This document shows, one piece after another, positions 48,437 through 58,835 of a DNA stretch of 64,000 bases. Source of the DNA: Tragulus kanchil (taxonomy: Eukaryota; Chordata; Mammalia; Artiodactyla; Tragulidae); contig JAIOJX010000028.1 of assembly GCA_022376925.1 (NCBI GenBank), positions 68,537,001 to 68,601,000 on the forward strand. Direction: 5' to 3'. Every line of letters starts with the position of its first letter. The stretch's first letter is position 1. The position numbers and the translations under genes are program-made. The notes below the pieces were generated by a model. The model was not told where the DNA came from. It saw only the letters and a program-made list of their open reading frames with translations, and ran no database searches.

Positions 48437-50933
48437 AGTTTAAAAATATTAATACTATGAAGAAATTACAGTGCTGTCACAAAGTACAGTGTGTTCATAT
48501 GCATGCACATATATACACAGTTGATAATATCTAAATAGTCCATGTCCTTCACCTCTTGAACTCTATACTGTAAGCATTTCCTATGTCATTAAATATGATT
48601 CAAATATACTATTTTAATGCCTAGAAATTAAAGACTTTTTGTTATATACTTAAAATGAGATGTATTTTATTCTTTAATCATTTTTTCGACTCTTATTTCA
48701 TAAACTCTACTTCAGGAAGAGATAAGATAACATATACTGGAAAATAGACTTTCAATTGATCATGGTAAATATTTATTACATTTGATATGACCAGTTTAAA
48801 TCCTAAAAAGAACTAAAATTAGAAGTCAAATTAGTGTACATTTTTTCAGAATTTGTTCCTTGCTGATTTTTGCATACAAAGAATAATAACTGATAGGAAT
48901 TGGTTCAGTGTTGTTCAGCATACATACACAAAAGCAATGGCTCAACAAAACAAATGTATGTTTAGACTTCCTAATCATTCCTCTGGTATATACTTATGAA
49001 AGTAATAGATAAATGCAGACGTTAAAAGAAACCTAACATGACAGATTTCTAATAAGTAGAAGAAACTGAATCTACATTACCATGTTCACACCAATTGGTG
49101 GTAGAATCCAGTTTTTCTGGTTTAAAATTTCTGTTTTTATATCACCGTTTGGGTACCAATATTTTAGTTCCATATACAGATATTTGACCAACATCTAATA
49201 ACTGAAAATTATTAGATACTTTTTCTAAATTTAAAGGATATGCTATTTTTATGAAATTTGTGTATTAATCTAGTTTGTTTTGTCCAAAAGATTCAGTTTC
49301 ATTCTGCTCATAAGGCTGCAGCATCTGAACAGAGAAGATTCATTGACTAATACAATGCTGAACAGGTTTAGCTGATGAAATTTCAGACACTTCTGTAGAT
49401 TTTTAAATATTCTTTTTGTAAGTATACATATTTCAAAATGAGCCTTTATTCTGAGGGTCAATGTTGGGAGTTATTACACTGGAGCTTATTTCTTATAAAA
49501 ATATCACATGGCTTATTGCTGTTAAGGAGTTTGCGAAAAGAAAGGATAAAATTAAGTAATTAAAATTGCTACCATTCAATTAAGGATTCTATGTGTGCTT
49601 GAAGGAAAACTAAGATATAAAATTCCACTTCAGTTATTAGTCTGAAATGAAAATTGCTGTGAAAGTCATTTAAGAAAAGTGGAAAAGCAAAACTAGAGCT
49701 GATTTTTGCCAGAACTGCTTCAAACTCAGTCAAACAAATAGCCAGAGTTCTTCATGGACCATACTGTGACTGATATATTTGAAAGTCTACTATGTCTTGT
49801 CCATTTGAAAAGTATATGTAAAACCAACACTAATAGTCTCTGTCCTGAGTATAACTGTAATGAAAAATAAAGACTTCCAATATATTTATAGATGAGATGT
49901 AGTATACTTTTAACTATTTTCCTTTTCAAAATTCCATTTAATCTCACAAATAACTTGCTTAAGAGAGTACAAAGTATAGAGTAAGTTAGCTTTCCCTTTG
50001 CTCTTGCAGCTTGGAGAGAGAAGCTGCACTTTTGGGTACGGGAGGACATGACTGTGGATAACAAAACCAGAGGAATAGCTGATAGCATAACTATGTGCCA
50101 TTTAAAAAGGTAGATTTTTAATACTCTCACCACAGAAAATATAGACATTCATTGTTAGTCAACATTTTCAAAAATTAAATGTTTCAAAAATGTATTTTAT
50201 TTTCAAAAATAAAATTTTTAGAGAAGTAATCATATCATTTTGCTCAGAAACTCTCCACATTTCCTGATGTGGAAAAATGCGTGATTGCTTAAAGTATTGA
50301 GTATTTTGAACCGAGGAAGAAAAAGCAAGTCTTGAGATGGATAAACAAATACTAAGGGAACTCTTTGGCAGAGGTCAGCTTGCTTTCTTATGCTGTCATG
50401 GAAGCAGATGTAGCATTCACTGATATTTCCACGATTAAAAACTGTAAGAATGTTAAACTAGTTAAATTTACATTAACCATTTAATGATTAAGACAATCTA
50501 TAAAGCATCACTACACCATCATCTATTCTGTTTCACGGTGGCACAAATCTAAATTACCACAGTTGGGTCAATCAGTGATCAAAGAGAAAAACACATAACA
50601 AACTCATGCAAACACATAGCTGCAATGTTCAAAAGAGGATATTTTTTTCCGTTGTCATTTACAGGAAAAAATTAAGCAGTTTTATTTTGAGCTTTTAATA
50701 TTGCTATGCTTTAGAAGATGCATTTATTCCCTTCATTTCTAGAACCTAAACAAGACAAAGTCTGTCAAAGAACTAGAATTTACTGGGCAGTGTTGAAGTC
50801 GACATGTTATTTATGTATAAAAGTTGAGCTTCAAAGTACTCAGTCACTTATTTAAACCAGTGTGTTTGTGTGTCTGTGTAAATTTTCTGTAATTTAAAAT
50901 ACCTCCAACTTGATGAAGGACAGGAATCTTCAC

Positions 50934-50965
<32 letters not shown>

Positions 50966-51425
50966 ATCTGCATAGTTTTTATAGCACTTCATTTGATTGC
51001 ATTTTACAAAATAAACATTAAACTATATTCCAGTGTCATCTGAATTATAAACAATTAGCTAACATCAGATTTTCACATTATGGGAGGTGTATAGCACTAT
51101 GTACTTTACACTAAGTCATCTTTTTTGGTTACTCAAAGGTAGACACTCATGAACACATATCTAAACCTCACCCAGTGACTGGCTTAACAGTTATAGAAAA
51201 ATCACTTTAGGTGGGTAAGAAATGAATTATAGTGCTTGATTGTTACATAGAAAAGTCATGACAATAAAGTTTTCAGGTGAGGGAGTCAACCATATTTTTT
51301 TATTTCAAATGCTGAAAGGAAGCCATTAAGAGCAAGAAAGACAGTAGGCCATTTTTTTTTAATGAACCATGTATTATGGTTGACATCTCTTAAAAAAGGG
51401 AGTAACTGTTTTCAATTCAAGAATT
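48437..51425. other. Long undoubled AT-rich stretch
   Basis: Three kilobases with no duplication and no repeat family that I recognise. The longest open frame, 140 codons on the minus strand (49726-50148), has no familiar domain and ordinary AT-rich composition. An (AT)n-(AC)n microsatellite is at 50934-50966. Confidence 0.45.
50934..50966 (+). repeat. Compound AT/AC microsatellite
   Basis: About ten AT units followed by about six AC units. Confidence 0.85.
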
Positions 51426-53568
51426 ATCTTTAAAGTGACACACTGTGCACTTAACCTTTACAAAAAGTATATAATGGAGAAGACATCTATTTTTTTATGA
51501 TTTTCGTGAAATATCAGCTTTACAGTTTCAGCCATGCAAAATGCCAACCTGTAATGTTGGGTTAAATGACTCAGCCAAACAATGTAACTTGACAGCATTT
51601 CCCTTTGCAACACCAGATGCACAACAAAGCATTCATCTCTTAACCAGATCAAAAAGGTAAAGAAGAAATGTGAACTTTCTTAGAGTTTTTAACTTCTGAA
51701 CAGTACCATGCTACACTTAGAAATGAGCTGGTTTTATAACATGATAGTGGCTTCAAAAAATTAATAGCAGAAAAATTTATTAAAACCTATGGAATACTGC
51801 AATATGTAAGTGAAATGAAATTCCAGAACCTCTAAATTCCCCCTCCCTAGTTATTTGTATCTGCCCGACACCAAGGGAGCATACTTGGGAGACCCTGAGA
51901 CTATACTCCTAGCAATAAAAGCAGCTCTCAGTTTTAAAACTTTCTCCGTATCCTCAGCCCCCAAATCTTTTCTTGTTTCTACCAATAGAAATACATTTTT
52001 TCCCCTTATGCTGCTGTGAGGTCGATTTGATACACATCATGGCATAAGTTTCTGGAGAAGCTGGAGCGGTAGACTGAGAATCCTGATGGATGTCTGTCTC
52101 CTGTAAAATACCCTCAATGAGATGATTGGAAGATGGCTTTGGATCCACAAAGGAAGGTAATGCTTACCTCTGAGCCAAGTAGTCTCTGACACAAAGCCTC
52201 AGGTATGCTACTGAAGCTAAGAAGATTGACCTCCACATCCCCTTCCAACTGACTTAAAGTATATTAATACTCAATTTAAGACTAAGGTTAGAGGCATGCA
52301 GTTTCTAGCAACTGATACCCATCCTGCTATAGTGTCTCAGACGGTAAAGAATCTGCTCACAAAGGTAGATGACCTGGGTTGTTCCCTGGGTTGGGAAGAT
52401 TCCCTGGAAAAGGGAATGGCTACCCACTCTAGTACTGTGGCCTGCAGAATCCCATGGACAGAGGAGCCTGACTGCTACAGTCCATGGGGTCACAAAAATG
52501 GATCTTTAAAGTGACACACTGTGCACATAACCTTTACAAAAAGTATATAATGGAGAAGACATCTATTTTTTTATGATTTTCGTGAAATATCAGCTTTACA
52601 GTTTCAGCCATGCAAAATGCCAACCTGTAATGTTGGGTTAAATGACTCAGCCAAACAATGTAACTTGACAGCATTTCCCTTTGCAACACCAGATGCACAA
52701 CAAAGCATTCATCTCTTAACCAGATCAAAAAGGTAAAGAAGAAATGTGAACTTTCTTAGAGTTTTTAACTTCTGAACAGTACCATGCTACACTTAGAAAT
52801 GAGCTGGTTTTATAACATGATAGTGGCTTCAAAAAATTAATAGAAAAATTTATTAAAACCTATGGAATACTGCAATATGTAAGTGAAATGAAATTCCAGA
52901 ACCTCTAAATTCCCCCTCCCTAGTTATTTGTATCTGCCCGACACCAAGGGAGCATACTTGGGAGACCCTGAGACTATACTCCTAGCAATAAAAGCAGCTC
53001 TCAGTTTTAAAACTTTCTCCGTATCCTCAGCCCCCAAATCTTTTCTTGTTTCTACCAATAGAAATACATTTTTCCACTTATGCTGCTGTGAGGTCGATTT
53101 GATACACATCATGGCATAAGTTTCTGGAGAAGCTGGAGCGGTAGACTGAGAATCCTGATGGATGTCTGTCTCCTGTAAAATACCCTCAATGAGATGATTG
53201 GAAGATGGCTTTGGATCCACAAAGGAAGGTAATGCTTACCTCTGAGCCAAGTAGTCTCTGACACAAAGCCTCAGGTATGCTACTGAAGCTAAGAAGATTG
53301 ACCTCCACATCCCCTTCCAACTGACTTAAAGTATATTAATACTCAATTTAAGACTAAGGTTAGAGGCATGCAGTTTCTAGCAACTGATACCCATCCTGCT
53401 ATAGTGTCTCAGACGGTAAAGAATCTGCTCACAAAGGTAGATGACCTGGGTTGTTCCCTGGGTTGGGAAGATTCCCTGGAAAAGGGAATGGCTACCCACT
53501 CTAGTACTGTGGCCTGCAGAATCCCATGGACAGAGGAGCCTGACTGCTACAGTCCATGGGGTCACAAA
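51426..53568. repeat. Direct duplication 20 (51426-52496 and 52502-53568)
   Basis: Offset 1076 falling to 1072. Differences: 'gcacttaacc' versus 'gcacataacc', a 3-bp loss in 'aatagcagaaaaa' and a changed homopolymer 'attttttcccctt' versus 'atttttccactt'. This last change alters the minus-strand open frame (64 versus 98 codons), so neither version can be trusted as coding. The unit includes a Bov-tA-like SINE that is cut at 52496 in the first copy. Confidence 0.95.
52318..52496 (+). mobile_element. Bov-tA-like SINE, sense, cut at the duplication join
   Basis: 'gtctcagacggtaaagaatc', 'ggttgggaagattccctgga', 'gcagaatcccatggacagag', 'ctacagtccatggggtcaca'. The 3' end is missing because duplication 20's first copy stops here; the full version is at 53390-53600. 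Confidence 0.88.
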
Positions 53569-53600
53569 GAGTCAGACACAACTGAGCGCATAATACTTTC
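53390..53600 (+). mobile_element. Bov-tA-like SINE, sense, complete version
   Basis: Same insertion as 52318-52496 with the normal 3' end 'gagtcagacacaactgagcg' present. Confidence 0.88.
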
Positions 53601-54136
53601 AACTTTCAATCCATGAATCCAGTTCTGAAAACAAACAACCATTAGGAGCATTATGGAAGTTTCAGCTAGAGGAAATAAGGTATTCTATGAAAAGACTAAT
53701 AAATTAGTTATAAAGCATGGAGATTTGAGGTAATTTGATATATAGCAAGAACCATTGGAATGGCAATTTTCAGTCATATCTAATTACATGAGCATAAAAA
53801 TAGTAGTGATTATATAAGTACAAAATGATATTCAATCACAAACTTAAATTAATGTAGATTCTGAATTTGATCACATTTCACTTTAAACCCTACAGTTAAG
53901 GTGAACTGTTGTCAAGATATCAAATTTGGTATATATTACTTGATTTAGGAAGGCACGCCTTTCAAAAGGGACAAAAATATTTTCGTTCTACATTCTGAGG
54001 AAAACTGATTTTCATCAATCACCACATAACAGAATTTAGGCCAATGTGCATTCATTTATTTATTCAACTATTTTGAGCCAGACAATATTAAACTATTAAA
54101 GTATTAAAAGCCAGACAATATTTTCATAACTTTGTG
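53601..54136. other. Undoubled AT-rich sequence
   Basis: Nothing recognised apart from a 13-bp direct repeat 'gccagacaatatt' near 54078 and 54110. Confidence 0.45.
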
Positions 54137-54155
54137 TAAAATGAATAGTCTTTTA

Positions 54156-54458
54156 AAAAAAGACAAAACTTTTTGGGGTGGGCAAGTGGGGGAGGGGTGG
54201 GCCACTTCTATTGGTCATCCGTTTCTCTATTTTCATCCGTCTTTGTTCTTTGGCTCCTGTAGGCCTCCCATCGCGGTGGCCTCTGTCGTCAAAGAGCACC
54301 GGCTCTGGGCGCATGCGCCCCAGAGCTCCAGCTCGGTAATTGAACGCATCAGTCCAGCCGCTCTGCGGCACGTGGGATCTTCCCAGGCCAGGGCTCGAAC
54401 TGGCGCCCCTTGCACTGCAAGGCGGTGTCCTTACCCACTGGACCACCAGGGGAAGCCC
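54156..54458 (-). mobile_element. CHR-derived SINE, antisense, with 19-bp target-site duplication
   Basis: Same subfamily as 12072-12405: G-rich edge at 54173-54201, 'tcatccgtctttgttctttg' and the head 'ccaccaggggaagccc'. A perfect 19-bp target-site duplication TAAAATGAATAGTCTTTTA lies at 54137-54155 and 54459-54477, the longest in the window and good evidence of a recent L1-style insertion. Open frames on both strands are SINE-internal. Confidence 0.93.
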
Positions 54459-54539
54459 TAAAATGAATAGTCTTTTAATATTGCAACTTATAGCTTTTAA
54501 ATTATTGATGTAAGGATTCATTTCTCCAGTCTCTTGTTT

Positions 54540-55140
54540 TTAAATTATTCAGACTCAGTGAAAAACTGGAAGTATAGTATAATGGACCGGCATTTATTAG
54601 TTGTATCTTTTATGTTTGTGAATTAGTATTTTTCTTTTATATTGCTTTTTTGCTTTTACAGAATTTTGTTGTTTTACAGATATATATAATCCCAGATTAA
54701 TAATATGTGTATTCCATCCCCCCATCTCACCCCTCCAGGCCATCACATAGCATCCCCTTGACAATAGTTATCTCTTTTATGTTTGTGTATTAGTATTTTG
54801 TTAAGCTGTTTTCTCCTCTTTTTCATATCCCCTCCTCTTCCTCATTCTCTTCATTCCTTTCCTGTCTCCTTCCTCTCCTCTCCTATTTGTAAAGATATGG
54901 TATGGGAATAAATTCTAAGCAGGCTGCATCTATCAATTAACAGGGTAAACATTTGAAAGTTACATAAAATGTAAAAATGTCCACAAATTAGGCTATTTAC
55001 CAAGTTATTAAAGGGGGAACTAATGACATAATTCAAATTTTGTGAAAGCAACCAGATAGAAGAGGCAAGTGGGAGGATAGAAGAATATGCTGTGTTCAAA
55101 GATTTAGAAGATGATTGCCAACATGCATAGAACAAAATGG
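54540..55140. other. T- and CT-rich intergenic sequence
   Basis: Includes a CT-rich run (54814-54886) and a short direct repeat 'tttatgtttgtg(a/t)attagta' at 54610 and 54777. No gene recognised; the 94-codon minus-strand open frame has no familiar domain. Confidence 0.45.
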
Positions 55141-55164
55141 AGGTTCAGTTTCATATCATATTAA

Positions 55165-55400
55165 AAAGGCAGAAATCAGATCATATATGGTCTTGATGGT
55201 TATTTTATGAAGACTGCATTCCATCCCAGATGTGACAGTTATTGAAATGTTTTAAGCATTCATGTGATGGGATTTAATTAACATTTATTTAATGTGTACT
55301 CTGAATGCCATGTAGAAAGATACTGGAATAGTCAAGAATGTAAGTGAAAAAATACAAAGCTGTTACAGTATAAAATATAATAGGATAGTGACTCGGACTG
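55165..55400 (-). mobile_element. L2 LINE remnant, antisense
   Basis: Shares the antisense L2 pattern: 'cagatcatatatggtcttga', 'tgaaatgttttaagcattca' and 'gtgatgggatttaattaaca', followed by 'ggaatagtcaagaatgtaag'. Old and diverged. An antisense L1 fragment follows directly. Confidence 0.55.
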
Positions 55401-55424
55401 TGCTACAGCTAGAATGAACCATTT

Positions 55425-56245
55425 AAAATATACTTTTAGCAGCTTCGAGATACAATTCACATGCTTCATAATTTATCAATTTAAAATGTCAGCTCAGTTG
55501 TTTTTGTATATTCACAGATATGTGCAATCATCACCAGAGGCAATTTTAGAACATTTGACTATTCCCAGAAGAACCCTGTATGGTGTACCATTGACCCTCT
55601 CTACTCCACTCCACCCCTACCCACCAAGCCATAGGCAGCCACTAATAAATACAATCTTTATAGATTTTCATGTTCTGAACATCTTATACAAATGAAATCA
55701 TATGTGATCCTCTGACTAGTTTCTTTCATTTAGCATAACATTTTCAAGGTTCATCTGTATTGTATATGTATTAGTGTTTTATTCTTACTTCTGGATAATA
55801 TTCCGTTGCATCTTCATACCACACTTTGGTTATATTATTTGTTCATTGATAGATATTGGGGTTGTTTCCACCTTTGGTTACAATGAATAATTCTTCTATA
55901 ATATTTATGTACAAATTATTGTGTTGACCTGATTTCATTTCTCTGGGTTTATACCTAGGATTGGAATTTCTGGGTCTTGTGGTAACTCTAATTGTTTGAG
56001 GGACTGGCAAACTTTTCAGTGGTGCAGTAGTACCATTTTAGGTTCCCATCAGTAAGTACTGTATGAGGGTTCTGATTTGTCCACATCCTCTTCAACATTT
56101 GCTATTATTTAACTTTTTGGTTCTACCCACTCTAGTGAGTGTAAGATTGTATTTCATTGTGGTTTGCGTTAGCATTTTCCCTCATAATTGATGAATTTGA
56201 CTATCTTTTCATGTGCTTAGTATCCATTTGTATGTTTTCCCTGGA
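55425..56245 (-). mobile_element. Old L1 3'-region fragment, antisense
   Basis: Landmarks of old mammalian L1 3' sequence in reverse: 'aatcatcaccagaggcaatt', 'catttagcataacattttca', 'tacctaggattggaatttct', 'ccacatcctcttcaacattt', 'cttttcatgtgcttagtatc'. Its right 500 bp are repeated at 56864-57362. Confidence 0.82.
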
Positions 56246-57956
56246 GTCTGTTTGAATAAATATGGGTGTGATTCCATTAATAAGTAAAAAAAAAAAAAAA
56301 AATCAGAAGAGACAGTCACTAAACAGAAGTCCTAATATGGAAATAAGTAGAACATAGTAGATAAATAAAGGAATGGAAGGAAAATATGTATACCACAACT
56401 ATAAATCCGTTATGAATTTATAGAAAGATGCCCTGTCAATGCTTCAGATACACCAGCTAAAAGTAAGATTGGAGCAAGAAACTTGAGGACTGTTTTAGTA
56501 GAATAAAATTAATGCTGTACAGTTGGAAGAGAAGAGTTACTTGAGAAAAAAACCAAACAAACAGGTATTTGGGGTAGTGTTACAGTGACCATTTAAGGAT
56601 AGTGATCATGAAACAAAATAAGGAAAGAATAACAAAAAGATAATAAAGATAATAATAAAGATGAGAAAGTTATCATGGTACTCATAACAGTGATCACTAA
56701 CATTTAAAGCACATCTGCAATGTCCCAGGAATTGTTTTACACAGTTTTTTTGTTAATAATTTAAAAAAATACTAATTTTGGCTCTGCTTGGTTCGTTGAT
56801 ACATATGTTTTCTCTAGTTGCTGGGAACCAGGTTTCATTTCATAGTGTCAGTGGGCTTGTGCCAGGTTCATCTGTATTGTATATGTATTAGTGTTTTATT
56901 CTTACTTCTGGATAATATTCCGTTGCATCTTCATACCACACTTTGGTTATATTATTTGTTCATTGATAGATATTGGGGTTGTTTCCACCTTTGGTTACAA
57001 TGAATAATTCTTCTATAATATTTATGTACAAATTATTGTGTTGACCTGATTTCATTTCTCTGGGTTTATACCTAGGATTGGAATTTCTGGGTCTTGTGGT
57101 AACTCTAATTGTTTGAGGGACTGGCAAACTTTTCAGTGGTGCAGTAGTACCATTTTAGGTTCCCATCAGTAAGTACTGTATGAGGGTTCTGATTTGTCCA
57201 CATCCTCTTCAACATTTGCTATTATTTAACTTTTTGGTTCTACCCACTCTAGTGAGTGTAAGATTGTATTTCATTGTGGTTTGCGTTAGCATTTTCCCTC
57301 ATAATTGATGAATTTGACTATCTTTTCATGTGCTTAGTATCCATTTGTATGTTTTCCCTGGAGTCTGTTTGAATAAATATGGGTGTGATTCCATTAATAA
57401 GTAAAAAAAAAAAAAAAAATCAGAAGAGACAGTCACTAAACAGAAGTCCTAATATGGAAATAAGTAGAACATAGTAGATAAATAAAGGAATGGAAGGAAA
57501 ATATGTATACCACAACTATAAATCCGTTATGAATTTATAGAAAGATGCCCTGTCAATGCTTCAGATACACCAGCTAAAAGTAAGATTGGAGCAAGAAACT
57601 TGAGGACTGTTTTAGTAGAATAAAATTAATGCTGTACAGTTGGAAGAGAAGAGTTACTTGAGAAAAAAACCAAACAAACAGGTATTTGGGGTAGTGTTAC
57701 AGTGACCATTTAAGGATAGTGATCATGAAACAAAATAAGGAAAGAATAACAAAAAGATAATAAAGATAATAATAAAGATGAGAAAGTTATCATGGTACTC
57801 ATAACAGTGATCACTAACATTTAAAGCACATCTGCAATGTCCCAGGAATTGTTTTACACAGTTTTTTTGTTAATAATTTAAAAAAATACTAATTTTGGCT
57901 CTGCTTGGTTTTCGTTGATACATATGTTTTTCTCTAGTTGCTGGGAACCAGGTTTC
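55747..57956. repeat. Direct duplication 21 (55747-56836 and 56864-57956)
   Basis: Offset 1117 rising to 1120 by run-length changes near the end ('ttggttcg' versus 'ttggttttcg', 'gttttctc' versus 'gtttttctc'). The first copy's tail (56837-56863) is a shortened form of 57957-58002, ending in 'ggcttgtgcc' where the full sequence reads 'gggctctagggtgcc'. The A run near 56285 and 57404 is kept in both. Confidence 0.95.
57362..57795. other. AT-rich sequence with A run, nothing recognised
   Basis: The complete version of the stretch also seen at 56245-56678. A 17-18 base A run near 57403 follows the L1 fragment. No gene recognised. Confidence 0.4.
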
Positions 57957-58300
57957 TCATTTCAGTAGTTTCTGTTGTTGCGGAGGATGGGCTCTAGGGT
58001 GCCTAGGCTTCAGTGGTTGTGGTTCCCAGGCTCAATCGTTGTGGAGCATGGGTTTAGTTCCTCCATGGAATGTGGGATCTTCCTGGACCAGGGATTGAAC
58101 TTGTGTCTCCTGCGTTGACAGGTAGATTCTTTATCACTGAGCCACCAGGAAAGCCCCTGTTTTAGGCATTTTAGAAGAATTAATTAACTTATTCTTTATA
58201 TCTTTATATAAAAAGAATAATATGTTTATTTAATAGATGATGAACAAAAGCAGACATTAAATAACCTACTGAAGGTCACATATCAAGATATGCAAGCTCA
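57800..58300 (-). mobile_element. MIR-like remnant split by a CHR SINE
   Basis: 'cactaacatttaaagcacat' and 'cccaggaattgttttacaca' on the left, and 'ttaatagatgatgaacaaaa' with 'ctactgaaggtcacatatca' on the right, resemble two halves of an antisense MIR-type element. The SINE at about 57882-58157 lies between them. The assignment is tentative because of divergence. Confidence 0.45.
57882..58157 (-). mobile_element. Old CHR-type SINE, antisense
   Basis: Antisense CHR blocks: 'ttggctctgcttggttttcg', 'tctctagttgctgggaacca', 'tgttgttgcggaggatgggc', 'gtgggatcttcctggaccag', and the head 'ccaccaggaaagccc'. A short target-site duplication TGTTTTA may be present on both sides. The first copy of duplication 21 contains only its 3' part (56765-56836). 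Confidence 0.8.
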
Positions 58301-58835
58301 CTATATTTGACTTTTTTGATGTTGAGAACATATAGTAGGAAATTCAAATTAGTGATTCAAGAGAGTTTATGATAATGACAGTATACACAGTGTGACAATG
58401 AAAGGGTAAGGTAAAGGAAAGTTCTTTGGTGTTGAATATGTCAAGGAGTAAGCTGAGATGCACAAAGGGTACTGAAGTATCACAGGAGGTGGTTGAAATT
58501 AAACTCTATGGACTACCAGGTAGGGTCTATAATGAAAGGAGTGATGCCTGAGACTCTGGTTGAGATTCATTAAGAATGATAGAGTAGGTATGTAGCTAAA
58601 TGTTGAGAATTTCAATGACAGAAGAAATAATGATCTGGAAGCAACAATGGAGAACAAGAGAATACCAGTCCTGGTCTCAAATTTATGACATATGTTGTGA
58701 AAAAGAAAACAGCTGCTTATTGAAAGGACCACAGGGAATGTTATATCAAAGAGGAAAAATATATTTCATTTAAGCAATATGTAAAGGGAAAATTCAGAAA
58801 TGAATTGGAGAATAAAGGGTATCTGACTAGACATA
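58301..58835. other. Intergenic sequence, nothing recognised
   Basis: No gene; composition suggests old LINE-like DNA but I cannot name a family. Confidence 0.4.

Noticed and set aside
49726..50148. 140-codon minus-strand open frame
   Set aside because: No recognisable domain, AT-rich composition as in the surroundings, no upstream features and no neighbouring exons visible.
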